Positions 8,001 to 15,487 of a stretch of 24,981 nucleotides of DNA are shown here, piece after piece. Each line of letters starts with the position of its first letter. The stretch's first letter is position 1. Origin of the DNA: an uncultured Clostridium sp. (GTDB taxonomy: Bacteria; Bacillota; Clostridia; Lachnospirales; Lachnospiraceae); NCBI GenBank assembly GCA_900553925.1, contig USFH01000010.1, forward strand, positions 1 to 24,981, read 5' to 3'. The notes beneath the pieces are model-generated. The model was not told where the DNA came from, ran no database searches, and was given only the letters and a program-made list of their open reading frames with translations. Made by a program: the position numbers and the translations under genes.

Positions 8001-9227
8001 ACAGTGACATTAAAAGGTTCGGTTACCTGTCCAGAGGATATAGACGCGAATGGTGTAGATCTTAGCACAAGCATTACCATTACAATTAGCGCAGCCGGAA
8101 TCACAGGGGCACCAATTGCATCGGTAGAAAGCGGAACTTATACAGAGAACCAGACTGTCGAATTGAAATCGTCCACAGAAGGAGCAACAATCTATTATAC
8201 AACAGATGGTTCAGATCCGGGTGTGGAGAAAGGTACTGTTTATACAACTCCAATTTCTGTGACAGGTACAGCGGGACAAAGTGTAACAACAACGATAAAG
8301 GCTGTTGCAGTAAAGGACGGCATGCAGAATAGTGAAGCCAAGACATTTGCTTACATAATCGAGATACCGGAGATTGTTGTTCCGCCATCTGTCGAGAAAC
8401 CAACGATTACTTCCCAGCCACAAAGTGTATCTGTGAAGGTTGGAGAGCAGGCAACATTTGCTGTGACAGCAAGTGGCGAGGGTATGACCTATCAGTGGCA
8501 GATCGATCGAAACGATGGAAACGGATTTGTTGATATCACGGGGGCAAACAGTGCAAATTATCTTTCTTCTACAGTTGATAAGGATTGCAATGGATTTAAG
8601 TATCAGTGTGTGATCAGCAATGCCGGGGGCTCTGTGACAACAGAAATCGTCACGTTGACGGTTACAGAAAATACAACGCCGGAACCAACACCGGAACCAA
8701 CGCCGGAACCAGCACCGAAACCGACTACGGTACCGGCGCAATATAAGATTATTGATGGTGCAAACAGCCAGTGGACACAGAATACAGATGGAAGCCTTGT
8801 GATTCGGGGTGACGGAGAGATGTCGAAGTTCCAGAATGTAAAGGTAGATGGTGTAATTGTAGATGCGAAGAACTATACAGTGACCGAAGGATCAACAATC
8901 ATCACATTTACTTCGGATTATCTAAAGACATTATCTGCGGGAAGCCATACATTTGAAATGTTCTGGACAGATGGATCTGCAAGCACGAACTTCTCAGTTG
9001 TGAAGAATACGACGGTAGAAAGTCCAAAAGAAACGACTGACAATAATAGTAATATTTCCAATAACAATGCAAAGACCAATGTTACAGATGCGAAAAATGA
9101 CAACCAGAATGTGACAGCGACACAGACCGGGGATTCTATGAACCTGACACTCTGGATGGGAATTCTTATGGCATCACTGGCAGGTTGTACAGGAATGATC
9201 GTAAGAAGAAAGAAGCATTACAAGTAA
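5085..9227 (+). CDS. Large secreted multidomain surface protein (beta-helix, Ig-like, wall-anchor-like tail)
   Basis: The 1380-residue product has a signal peptide (positive start, hydrophobic core, cut near AQA-A around residue 37). Next comes a DUF6273-like region (KWYILGKDN to IWLRTP and IRPASNLDLS, to about 280), then a histidine/cysteine-rich HSHCICG segment near 408. A right-handed beta-helix with repeated GNTA..GGGV turns follows (about 430-735). Further on are an Ig-like domain (about 814-904), a Big_4-like domain (909-1002), a chitobiase C-terminal type domain with IYYTTDGSDP (1007-1092), a second Ig-like domain (1104-1196) and a PTPEP linker. The C-terminus has ATQTGDS, a hydrophobic helix and RRKKHYK, resembling a sortase tail but without LPxTG. 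AAGGAG at 5072-5077 favours the ATG at 5085 over 5079. Adhesion or glycan binding is likely; the ligand is unknown. Confidence 0.85.
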   Translation: MRIRNRVKKGIAVLLSSVLTFGMAAGIIPGSTLRAQAANVSISEPSITFYATKDQLMDGTFAPNADGTANNVGKLVFGKNSSGEAQKWYILGKDNGVSGDNTAIFAAEPIATDVMFNSSTIDKTYIYENEQKTVYANHYGASALRNTLQDIARNTGYFSMKEQSLMQETEVKTMDTYNNNVYATSDKLYALGGDSSQSVKIWAGSNDDKCLDLKTYFNSGKIIWLRTPLKNEAGSSTKHAYAYTAASGSGYGQCVYGTLITVGNDIRPASNLDLSKVLFASGADMTGKTMTNDMILRLDGSEKNIGSVTYNASTGKIKAVKGNTANKVLLVVQYKYDGKERAWFEDEFNDSKLEVTISDIKKTAKISDSVGFDLSKCKIWLEMTDSDGMVYAVEATKVTEDPGSEIGSEHSHCICGRENAEEGGESHSHTAQSWTGISSLDEIKKAGYYYLKNDIVLTDTWKMNVENGVFLCLNGCSIIGADGKSVITNYKQLTITDCHSGSETGKISHNTGEIGRGIENNGTFVLYNGCITGNTASGENGGGVWNDYATFFMLGGSITNNEATKKNDYTGCGGGVYNDTRSTFKMAGSALISNNTAAEDGGGVFNYYHVDMYGHSAIKDNTAVTGGGVWNGGSSTTDVYMMHDDSSITGNTATTHYGGGVYTCDGYFGMKGNALISGNQAPQGSGGGVYHSGTHFEMKGGSITGNTAGVYFGGGISVNSANPVKLEGKVTITGNTAQDGRTSNYYQSSDHIIEADGLTEGSMIGIEVANDRFPWKEPTVMTNVGCNPAYFSSDSSSCSIVKSGSAVALMCVQAPKIETQPQNASVNEGEKATFTVNATGTGLTYQWQIKLNDGNGFMNIDGATSASYTTGVTKQDCNGFKYRCVVSNSAGSVITEEAMLTVQAVTEEKDKLVSIMAPTAITVANGTSYENMNLPNLVNIKTTAHTVAQAAVSWDTESPVSGSYDSTITTEQTVTLKGSVTCPEDIDANGVDLSTSITITISAAGITGAPIASVESGTYTENQTVELKSSTEGATIYYTTDGSDPGVEKGTVYTTPISVTGTAGQSVTTTIKAVAVKDGMQNSEAKTFAYIIEIPEIVVPPSVEKPTITSQPQSVSVKVGEQATFAVTASGEGMTYQWQIDRNDGNGFVDITGANSANYLSSTVDKDCNGFKYQCVISNAGGSVTTEIVTLTVTENTTPEPTPEPTPEPAPKPTTVPAQYKIIDGANSQWTQNTDGSLVIRGDGEMSKFQNVKVDGVIVDAKNYTVTEGSTIITFTSDYLKTLSAGSHTFEMFWTDGSASTNFSVVKNTTVESPKETTDNNSNISNNNAKTNVTDAKNDNQNVTATQTGDSMNLTLWMGILMASLAGCTGMIVRRKKHYK

Positions 9228-9255
9228 ATAGGAAGACTGTTATATAGACAGAACA

Positions 9256-9297
9256 AAACAGGCTTTACTGACATGAATGTGTTGGAAAAGCCTGTTT
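9256..9297 (+). terminator. Terminator of the surface-protein gene
   Basis: An 11-bp perfect stem pairs AAACAGGCTTT (9256-9266) with 9287-9297, with a 20-base loop. Its 3' end is only a short T-run, so termination may be partial. Confidence 0.6.
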
Positions 9298-9384
9298 GCA
9301 TGTGAAAAGAGTGGCGGGAAGAGTAGAAAAAATATTTGATATAGACTATAATGAGGGTACTATATTAGATAAAGAGGCAACAAC

Positions 9385-9867
9385 ATGGGTAAAAAAGAAG
9401 AGAAAACAAATGTGATGCGTCTGCTCGATCAGGCGAAAATCGAATACAAGCATTACTGCTATGCAGGCACGGATGCGGTCGGCGGCATGGAGGTTGTCGA
9501 GGTACTGCACCAGGATCCGGATCAGGCATTTAAGACACTGGTCACAGTCGGCAAATCCGGCGAACACTATGTGTTTGCGATTCCGGTCAATCAGGAGCTT
9601 GATTTGAAGAAAGCGGCAGAGGCTGCCGGCGAGAAATCCATCGCGATGATTAAGTCCAAGGAATTGCTGCCGTTAACCGGCTATATTCATGGCGGATGTT
9701 CACCACTTGGAATGAAGAAGCAGTTCCGTACATTCTTCCATCAGACCGCCAATGATTTTGAGACGATTATGTTCTCGGCAGGAAAGATCGGCTATCAGGT
9801 GGAGGTAAGTCCGGAAGCACTCCGGAAGATCCTGAAATATGAGACCTGTGATCTCGTAAAGGAATAA
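9385..9867 (+). CDS. ybaK: YbaK/EbsC-type Cys-tRNA(Pro) deacylase
   Basis: This 160-residue single-domain protein belongs to the YbaK/ProX trans-editing family, which hydrolyses Cys mischarged on tRNA-Pro (and tRNA-Cys) in the cytoplasm. Recognisable features are the conserved FKTLV segment with its key lysine, YVFAIPVNQELDLKKAA, the LTGYIHGGCSPLG loop and KIGYQVEVSP. Length is normal for the family. The start follows a modest ribosome site (AAAGAGG, 9371-9377). A weak promoter candidate (TTGATA at 9336, TATATT at 9361, 19-base spacing) lies just upstream, without an obvious dyad. It precedes the T-box leader of aspS, so it is next to, but not in, a translation-related operon. Confidence 0.9.
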   Translation: MGKKEEKTNVMRLLDQAKIEYKHYCYAGTDAVGGMEVVEVLHQDPDQAFKTLVTVGKSGEHYVFAIPVNQELDLKKAAEAAGEKSIAMIKSKELLPLTGYIHGGCSPLGMKKQFRTFFHQTANDFETIMFSAGKIGYQVEVSPEALRKILKYETCDLVKE

Positions 9868-9885
9868 AAAAATCGTATAAATCCC

Positions 9886-9914
9886 TTTACATTTGCCGAT
9901 AATTAGCTTATAAT
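9886..9914 (+). promoter_or_regulatory. Promoter of the T-box/aspS transcript
   Basis: TTTACA (9886-9891) and TATAAT (9909-9914) are 17 bases apart, just downstream of the YbaK-type gene. Transcription should start near 9921, immediately before Stem I of the T-box leader. Confidence 0.75.
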
Positions 9915-9924
9915 CGAGACAATT

Positions 9925-10230
9925 ATAGGGAAAAAGCGTTGAAGGAGACTACCGACAACAGGACATGACAGGGAATATGGTCACCGACTGAGAGCCATAA
10001 CATGACACCATGTCTGGTGGAACACTACCGGAGCTGATAAGCTGAAGCCTACGTGGAGCTACATCCTAAGAGGTCTAGGTTTATCCGGAGCATTCACGTT
10101 ACGAATGAAGAGAGGAATCCGTCTTATATATATTTATTACAGATGGTTTCAATGCGGGTGGTACCGCGGATGTAACACATGTACATTCGTCCCGAGGTCA
10201 AAGCACATTTGACTTCGGGATTTTTTAATG
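9925..10230 (+). ncRNA. T-box riboswitch leader of aspS
   Basis: This leader senses the charging state of a tRNA and permits read-through when it is uncharged. The diagnostic T-box GGGTGGTACCGCGG lies at 10156-10169, with the acceptor-pairing bulge UGGU. Stem I spans about 9935-10040, with a GA/kink-turn motif (UGAAGG against CCGGAGCUGAU). An AGUA-like strand ACUA lies at 9948-9951, opposite the specifier loop AACAC (10021-10025). Counting from the GGAG motif places the specifier at AAC (10021-10023, Asn), which is followed by the expected purine. GAA (Glu) overlaps it by two bases. No GAC (Asp) codon lies on that strand. The antiterminator competes with the terminator at 10190-10226. Confidence 0.93.
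10190..10226 (+). terminator. T-box regulated terminator
   Basis: TCCCGAGGTCAAA (10190-10202) pairs with 10208-10220 (one G-U pair, loop GCACA) and is followed by TTTTTT at 10221-10226. The TCCCG side overlaps the sequence needed for the T-box antiterminator, as usual for this class. Confidence 0.93.
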
Positions 10231-10249
10231 CAGAAAAGGAGATAGGAAA

Positions 10250-11998
10250 ATGCAGGCAAACATTTACAGAGACATGACAATGGCGCAGGTATCAGAAGAC
10301 CTTGTCGGAAAAGAAATCAGACTGGCAGGATGGGTAGAGAACATCCGTGACCACGGTGGTGTATCCTTCGTGGATTTACGCGACATGTATGGCGTGATGC
10401 AGGTCGTTATGCGTGATACAACGTTGCTCAATGGAATTACCAAGGAGCAGTGTATCTCCGTAGCAGGACTGGTACAGCATCGTGACGAGGAGACTTACAA
10501 CCCGAAGATCCCAACCGGAACGATCGAGCTGGAAGCACATGAGGTAGATATCTTAGGAAAGGTGTACAAGCAGCTTCCGTTTGAGGTGACAACCTCCAAG
10601 GAAGTCCGTGAGGATGTCCGTCTGAAATATCGGTACTTAGACCTTCGTAACCGTAAGGTAAAGGAGAACATGATCTTCCGTTCCAATGTCATCTCATTCC
10701 TTCGTCAGAAGATGACAGAGATGGGATTCATGGAGATTCAGACACCAATCCTTTGCGCATCATCTCCGGAGGGCGCACGTGATTATATCGTGCCATCTAG
10801 AAGATATAAGGGTAAGTTCTATGCACTTCCACAGGCACCACAGCAGTACAAGCAGCTTTTGATGGTGTCCGGATTTGATAAATATTTCCAGATTGCACCT
10901 TGTTTTCGAGATGAGGATGCAAGAGCCGACCGTTCCCCAGGTGAGTTCTATCAGCTCGACTTCGAGATGAGTTTTGCAACCCAGGAAGACGTATTCAAGG
11001 TTGGCGAGGAAGTGCTTACCGCAGCATTTAAGAAATTCGCTCCGAAGGGATACACCGTTACAGAAGCACCATACCCAATCATCAGCTACAAGGAAGCAAT
11101 GCTCAAATATGGTACAGATAAGCCGGATCTTCGCAATCCGCTTGAGATCATCGATGTGACAGAGTTCTTCCAGAGATGTACATTTGCACCATTCCACGGC
11201 AAGACCGTTCGTGCGATTGCAGTAGCAAAGAAGCTTTCCAAGGGACAGCATGAGAAGATGCTGAAGTTCGCGCAGTCTATCGGTATGGGCGGACTCGGAT
11301 ATCTCGAAGTATTGGAAGATGGTTCTTACAAGGGACCAATCGACAAGTTTATTCCGGATGATATGAAGCAGGAGCTCAAAGATCTCGCAGGCTTGAAGGA
11401 ACTTGATACGATTTTCTTCATCGCCGATACAGAGAAGCAGGCAGCTCTCTTTGCAGGACAGATTCGTACTGAGCTTGGTAATCGTCTTGATCTGCTTGAG
11501 AAGAATGCATATCGTTTCTGCTACATTAACGACTTCCCGATGTTTGAGTACAATGTGGAAGAGAAGAAGATTGGATTTACACACAACCCGTTCTCTATGC
11601 CACAGGGCGGCTTAGAGGCATTAAATGAGAAAGATCCACTGGAAATCCTTGCATACCAGTACGATATCGTATGTAATGGCGTGGAGCTTTCATCCGGTGC
11701 CGTTCGTAATCATGACATGCAGATTATGGAGAAGGCATTTGAGATTGCAGGCTATGATAAGAGTGTTCTGGAGGAGAAGTTTGGAGCACTTTACAATGCA
11801 TTCCAGTTTGGAGCACCACCACATGCAGGTATGGCTCCGGGTGTCGACCGTATGATCATGTTGCTTCGTAACGAGGAGAATATCCGTGAGGTTATCCCAT
11901 TCCCTATGAGCGGAACCGCACAGGATCTCATGTGTGGCGCACCAAACGAAGTCACAGAGCAGCAGCTCCGTGAAGTTCATATCAAGGTAAGACAGTAG
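10250..11998 (+). CDS. aspS: Aspartyl-tRNA synthetase, probably non-discriminating (Asp/Asn)
   Basis: AspRS charges tRNA-Asp, and in organisms using GatCAB it often also makes Asp-tRNA(Asn). The 582-residue protein has the bacterial layout: OB-fold anticodon-binding domain (to about residue 105), class II core with motif 2 (FRDEDARADRSPGEF), an inserted GAD domain in the middle, and motif 3 near the end (GMAPGVDRMIMLL). His35 in NIRDHGGVSF aligns with the histidine at which non-discriminating bacterial AspRS differs from E. coli AspRS (Leu in RRDLGS), which supports relaxed tRNA choice (inference). AAAGGAGAT precedes the ATG. It is controlled by a T-box leader and followed by gatCAB, which fits an indirect Asn-tRNA pathway. 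Confidence 0.95.
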   Translation: MQANIYRDMTMAQVSEDLVGKEIRLAGWVENIRDHGGVSFVDLRDMYGVMQVVMRDTTLLNGITKEQCISVAGLVQHRDEETYNPKIPTGTIELEAHEVDILGKVYKQLPFEVTTSKEVREDVRLKYRYLDLRNRKVKENMIFRSNVISFLRQKMTEMGFMEIQTPILCASSPEGARDYIVPSRRYKGKFYALPQAPQQYKQLLMVSGFDKYFQIAPCFRDEDARADRSPGEFYQLDFEMSFATQEDVFKVGEEVLTAAFKKFAPKGYTVTEAPYPIISYKEAMLKYGTDKPDLRNPLEIIDVTEFFQRCTFAPFHGKTVRAIAVAKKLSKGQHEKMLKFAQSIGMGGLGYLEVLEDGSYKGPIDKFIPDDMKQELKDLAGLKELDTIFFIADTEKQAALFAGQIRTELGNRLDLLEKNAYRFCYINDFPMFEYNVEEKKIGFTHNPFSMPQGGLEALNEKDPLEILAYQYDIVCNGVELSSGAVRNHDMQIMEKAFEIAGYDKSVLEEKFGALYNAFQFGAPPHAGMAPGVDRMIMLLRNEENIREVIPFPMSGTAQDLMCGAPNEVTEQQLREVHIKVRQ

Positions 11999-12033
11999 TA
12001 TTTTTCAGCAAAGAGAAGGCAATTGTGATTTCA

Positions 12034-12216
12034 TATAAATTGCTTGCGTTAACATGAATGATATGTTTGCGGAAATAATCATTAGAAGAGTAGTACCACT
12101 ACGTGCTGAACCGAGCGAGAGCGCGTCTGCGTAGAAAATAAATCTGAACATCTCAGAACCAGCAGGTTTATTGGTTATTTTCGCAAACTATAATATGTAG
12201 ATTCGCAAGCATTATA
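12034..12216 (+). ncRNA. Structured RNA between aspS and gatC (6S RNA candidate)
   Basis: This 183-base stretch folds end to end. TATAA (12034-12038) pairs with 12212-12216, and TGCTTGCG (12041-12048) with 12204-12211. An internal bubble follows, then a 17-bp stem joins 12065-12081 to 12172-12188. The head has hairpins GTAGT-ACC-ACTAC (12090-12102) and CTGA/TCAG (12144-12156), with TGCTG/CAGCA (12104-12108 with 12160-12164) between. Size, rod shape with a bubble and position just after aspS recall 6S-1 RNA of Bacillus subtilis, encoded in the aspS-yrvM gap. The 3' end abuts the gatC ribosome site, so a cis-acting leader is the main alternative. No clear own promoter or terminator is seen. Confidence 0.4.
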
Positions 12217-12227
12217 GGAGGAAAAAT

Positions 12228-12515
12228 ATGACGATTACAGATGAAACAATTGATTATGTAGGTATTCTGGCGAAGCTCGAGCTTTCCGATGAGGAAAAGG
12301 AGCAGGCGAAGCAGGATATGTCGAATATGCTGGAATACGTCAGCAAATTAAATGAGCTCGATACCGATTCCGTGGAACCGATGAGCCATGCATTTCCGGT
12401 TAGCAACGTATTCCGTGAGGATGTTGTGACAAATTCGGATGACAGAGACAATCTTCTGGCAAATGCACCAGAGCAAAAAGATGGCTGTTATAAAGTGCCG
12501 AAGACATTTGACTAA
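12228..12515 (+). CDS. gatC: Asp-tRNA(Asn)/Glu-tRNA(Gln) amidotransferase subunit C
   Basis: GatC is the small subunit that wraps around GatA and ties it to GatB in the amidotransferase. The 95-residue protein shows the family pattern: DETIDYVGILAKLELSDEE near the start, the central LNELDTDSVEPMSHA, and the C-terminal REDVVTNS..LLANAPEQKDGCYKVPKTF. The ribosome site is AGGAGGA at 12216-12222. It heads gatC-gatA-gatB, with 14 bases to gatA, and lies 229 bases after aspS. No strong terminator separates it from aspS, so the T-box may govern the whole set. Confidence 0.95.
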   Translation: MTITDETIDYVGILAKLELSDEEKEQAKQDMSNMLEYVSKLNELDTDSVEPMSHAFPVSNVFREDVVTNSDDRDNLLANAPEQKDGCYKVPKTFD

Positions 12516-12529
12516 GGAGGGCGGTATAG

Positions 12530-14023
12530 ATGAGTAAAGATTTAATGAAATTAACCGCCGTTGAACTCGGCAAGAAAGTTAAAGACAAAGAAGTGACCGT
12601 CGTAGAGGCAACGAAGGCGTGCCTGGAGCGAATCAAAGCATTGGACGAGACATACAACTGTTTCGTGACTGTGGATGAGGCAGGCGCACTGGCACAGGCG
12701 GAAGCGGTTCAGGCAAAGATTGACAGTGGAGAGCTTACCGGACCGCTGGCTGGTGTTCCGGTTGCCATCAAGGATAACATGTGTATCAATGGCATGCTTA
12801 CAAGCTGTTCTTCCAAGATTCTGAGTAATTTCGTTCCGACTTATACAGCAACTGCTGTTGAGAAACTGCAGGAGGCAGGCGCGGTTATCATCGGAAAGAC
12901 AAATATGGATGAGTTCGCCATGGGAAGTACAACCGAGACTTCTTATTATGGAGTGACAAGAAATCCGTGGGATACAGACAAGGTACCGGGCGGTTCTTCC
13001 GGTGGTTCTGCGGCAGCCGTTGCAGCAGAGGAAATCCCATATGCACTTGGCTCTGATACAGGTGGAAGTATCCGCCAGCCGGCCGCATTTTGCGGTGTGA
13101 CCGGTATCAAGCCGACATACGGAAGAGTGTCCCGTTATGGTTTGATCGCGTATGGTTCATCGCTCGATCAGATTGGACCACTTGCCAAGGATGTCACAGA
13201 CTGTGCCACAATCCTTGAAGCAATCTGTAAGCATGATGACAAGGATTCCACTTCCTATGCACAGGCAGAGGATGATTTCACATCTGCATTAGTGGACGAT
13301 GTAAAGGGAATGAAGATTGGTATTCCAAGAGATTATTTCGCAGAGGGTATCGATGAGGATGTCAAGACAGCTGTGCTTGCAGCCGCAAAGAAGCTCGAAG
13401 ACAAGGGTGCAATCGTGGAAGAGTTCGACCTTGGTATGGTAGAATATGCAATTCCTGCTTACTATATCATTGCATCCGCAGAGGCATCTTCGAACTTAGA
13501 GCGTTTCGATGGCGTCAAATATGGTTACCGTACCGCAGAGTACCGTGACCTTCACAATATGTATAAGAAGACCCGTTCTGAGGGCTTTGGCGCAGAGGTA
13601 AAGCGTCGTATCATGCTTGGTTCCTTCGTCCTTAGCTCCGGTTATTACGATGCATATTATGTAAAGGCACTGAAGACAAAGGCACTGATCAAGAAAGCCT
13701 TTGACGATGCATTTGCAAAATACGATGTGATCTTAGGACCGGTTGCACCAACGACGGCATTGAAGATGGGCGAATCTTTAAGTGATCCAATCAAGATGTA
13801 TCTGGGAGATATTTATACAGTATCTGTAAATCTTGCCGGTCTGCCGGGTATTTCCCTTCCATGCGGACAGGATAAGGATGGTATGCCGGTTGGCATGCAG
13901 CTGCTCGGACAGACATTTGATGAGAAATCAATCATCCGTGCAGCGTATGCATTTGAATGTACAAAGACTTATAAGCGTCCGGATGCTCTTGGCACCGTGG
14001 AAGCAGAAAGGGGGCTTATCTAA
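12530..14023 (+). CDS. gatA: Asp-tRNA(Asn)/Glu-tRNA(Gln) amidotransferase subunit A
   Basis: GatA is the amidase-signature subunit that hydrolyses glutamine and sends ammonia to GatB. The 497-residue length is close to the family norm. The catalytic triad is visible: Lys81 in VAIKDN, cis-Ser156 in GGSSGGSAAAVAA and nucleophile Ser180 in GSDTGGSIRQPA. The glutamine-pocket region YGRVSRYGLIAYGSSLDQIGP is intact. AAGGAGGGCGG upstream sets the start. Its TAA stop overlaps the gatB ATG by one base (TAATG), which suggests translational coupling. Confidence 0.97.
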   Translation: MSKDLMKLTAVELGKKVKDKEVTVVEATKACLERIKALDETYNCFVTVDEAGALAQAEAVQAKIDSGELTGPLAGVPVAIKDNMCINGMLTSCSSKILSNFVPTYTATAVEKLQEAGAVIIGKTNMDEFAMGSTTETSYYGVTRNPWDTDKVPGGSSGGSAAAVAAEEIPYALGSDTGGSIRQPAAFCGVTGIKPTYGRVSRYGLIAYGSSLDQIGPLAKDVTDCATILEAICKHDDKDSTSYAQAEDDFTSALVDDVKGMKIGIPRDYFAEGIDEDVKTAVLAAAKKLEDKGAIVEEFDLGMVEYAIPAYYIIASAEASSNLERFDGVKYGYRTAEYRDLHNMYKKTRSEGFGAEVKRRIMLGSFVLSSGYYDAYYVKALKTKALIKKAFDDAFAKYDVILGPVAPTTALKMGESLSDPIKMYLGDIYTVSVNLAGLPGISLPCGQDKDGMPVGMQLLGQTFDEKSIIRAAYAFECTKTYKRPDALGTVEAERGLI

Positions 14024-15459
14024 TGAGTAAAACATATGAGACAGTCATCGGCCTGGAGGTTCACGTAGAGCTTGCCACGAAGACGAAGATTTTCTGTGGA
14101 TGTTCGACTGCATTTGGCGGTGCACCGAATACACATACCTGTCCGGTTTGTACCGGTATGCCGGGATCCCTTCCGGTGCTCAATAAGGCGGTAGTTGAGA
14201 AAGCAGTTGCGGTTGGTCTTGCAACGAACTGTACAATCACACAGAACTGTAAGTTTGACCGTAAGAATTATTTCTATCCGGATAACCCGCAGAACTACCA
14301 GATTTCGCAGCTTTATTATCCGATCTGCCGGAATGGTAAGGTAGAGATCGAGGTTGACGGGAATAAGAAATATGTCCGTATTCATGAGATTCATATGGAG
14401 GAGGATGCAGGTAAGCTGGTACATGATCCGTATACAGATAGCTCGCTGGTTGATTACAATCGTTCGGGCGTGCCTCTGATTGAGATTGTATCCGAGCCGG
14501 ATATGCGTTCCGCAGAGGAAGTCATTGCTTATCTTGAGAAATTAAGACTGATCATCCAGTACCTTGGTGCTTCGGATTGTAAGCTGAACGAAGGGTCCAT
14601 GCGTGCCGATGTCAACCTGTCTGTCCGTGAAGTCGGTGCAGAGAAGTTCGGTACAAGAACCGAGATGAAGAACCTGAATTCCTTCAAGGCGATTGCGAGA
14701 GCCATCGAGAACGAGAAGGAGCGTCAGATTGATCTGATTGAATCCGGTGAGAAGGTCATCCAGGAGACAAGAAGATGGGATGATACAAAGGAATATTCCT
14801 ATGCAATGCGTTCGAAAGAGGATGCACAGGATTACCGTTACTTCCCGGATCCGGATCTGGTTCCGGTTATGATCAGCGATGAATGGATGGAAGAGATCCG
14901 TAGCCGTCAGCCGGAGCTGCGCGACGAGAAGCGCATCCGTTACAAGGAAGAGTACGATATCCCGGATTATGATATTGACATTCTGACGAACTCCAAGAAG
15001 CTTGCAGATATCTTCGAGGAGGCGATTGCACTTGGTGCAGCACCGAAGAAGGTATCGAACTGGTTGATGGTTGAGACGATGCGCCTGATGAAGGAAGCAT
15101 CCATCGATGCCGATGACTTAAAATTCTCAGCAAAGAACCTTGCTGCTATCATCAAGATGGTCGATGACAAAGTCATCAATGGTACCGTTGCGAAGGAAGT
15201 GTTCGAGAAGGTATTTGCAGAGGATATCGATCCGGAAGCTTATGTCGAGGAACATGGCCTGAAGACTGTCAATGATGAGGGCGCACTTCGTACCGTCATC
15301 TTAGATGTAATCGAGAAGAATCCGAAGTCTGTCGCAGATTTCAAGGGCGGTAAGGAGAAAGCAATCGGTGCACTTGTCGGACAGACGATGAAGGCAATGC
15401 AGGGGAAGGCGGATCCATCCGAGGTTAACCGTATTCTGCGCGAAGAATTAAGTAAATAA
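14023..15459 (+). CDS. gatB: Asp-tRNA(Asn)/Glu-tRNA(Gln) amidotransferase subunit B
   Basis: GatB activates Asp-tRNA(Asn) or Glu-tRNA(Gln) with ATP and amidates it with ammonia tunnelled from GatA. The 478-residue protein starts with the family signature ETVIGLEVHVELATKTKIFCGCS. It retains the CGC...CPVC metal-binding cysteines and the YPDNPQNYQISQ motif, and ends with the helical and YqeY-like tail domains (GALVGQTMKAMQGKADPSEVNRIL) that grip the tRNA elbow. With AspRS upstream and no AsnRS or GlnRS seen here, transamidation for Asn, and perhaps Gln, is the likely role. The 3' end runs into the first of two unusual hairpins at 15488. Confidence 0.97.
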   Translation: MSKTYETVIGLEVHVELATKTKIFCGCSTAFGGAPNTHTCPVCTGMPGSLPVLNKAVVEKAVAVGLATNCTITQNCKFDRKNYFYPDNPQNYQISQLYYPICRNGKVEIEVDGNKKYVRIHEIHMEEDAGKLVHDPYTDSSLVDYNRSGVPLIEIVSEPDMRSAEEVIAYLEKLRLIIQYLGASDCKLNEGSMRADVNLSVREVGAEKFGTRTEMKNLNSFKAIARAIENEKERQIDLIESGEKVIQETRRWDDTKEYSYAMRSKEDAQDYRYFPDPDLVPVMISDEWMEEIRSRQPELRDEKRIRYKEEYDIPDYDIDILTNSKKLADIFEEAIALGAAPKKVSNWLMVETMRLMKEASIDADDLKFSAKNLAAIIKMVDDKVINGTVAKEVFEKVFAEDIDPEAYVEEHGLKTVNDEGALRTVILDVIEKNPKSVADFKGGKEKAIGALVGQTMKAMQGKADPSEVNRILREELSK

Positions 15460-15487
15460 TTTTGGCTTGCCGGTTTGTTGTACGGAC

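Noticed and set aside
9954..9967. GAC triplets on the 5' side of Stem I as an Asp specifier for the T-box
   Set aside because: The specifier lies on the 3' strand of the specifier loop, 5' of the GGAG motif. The GAC triplets are on the opposite strand or in paired stem.
10760..11584. A 274-codon open frame antisense to aspS
   Set aside because: It is a shadow of aspS codon usage, has no ribosome site and its product resembles no family.
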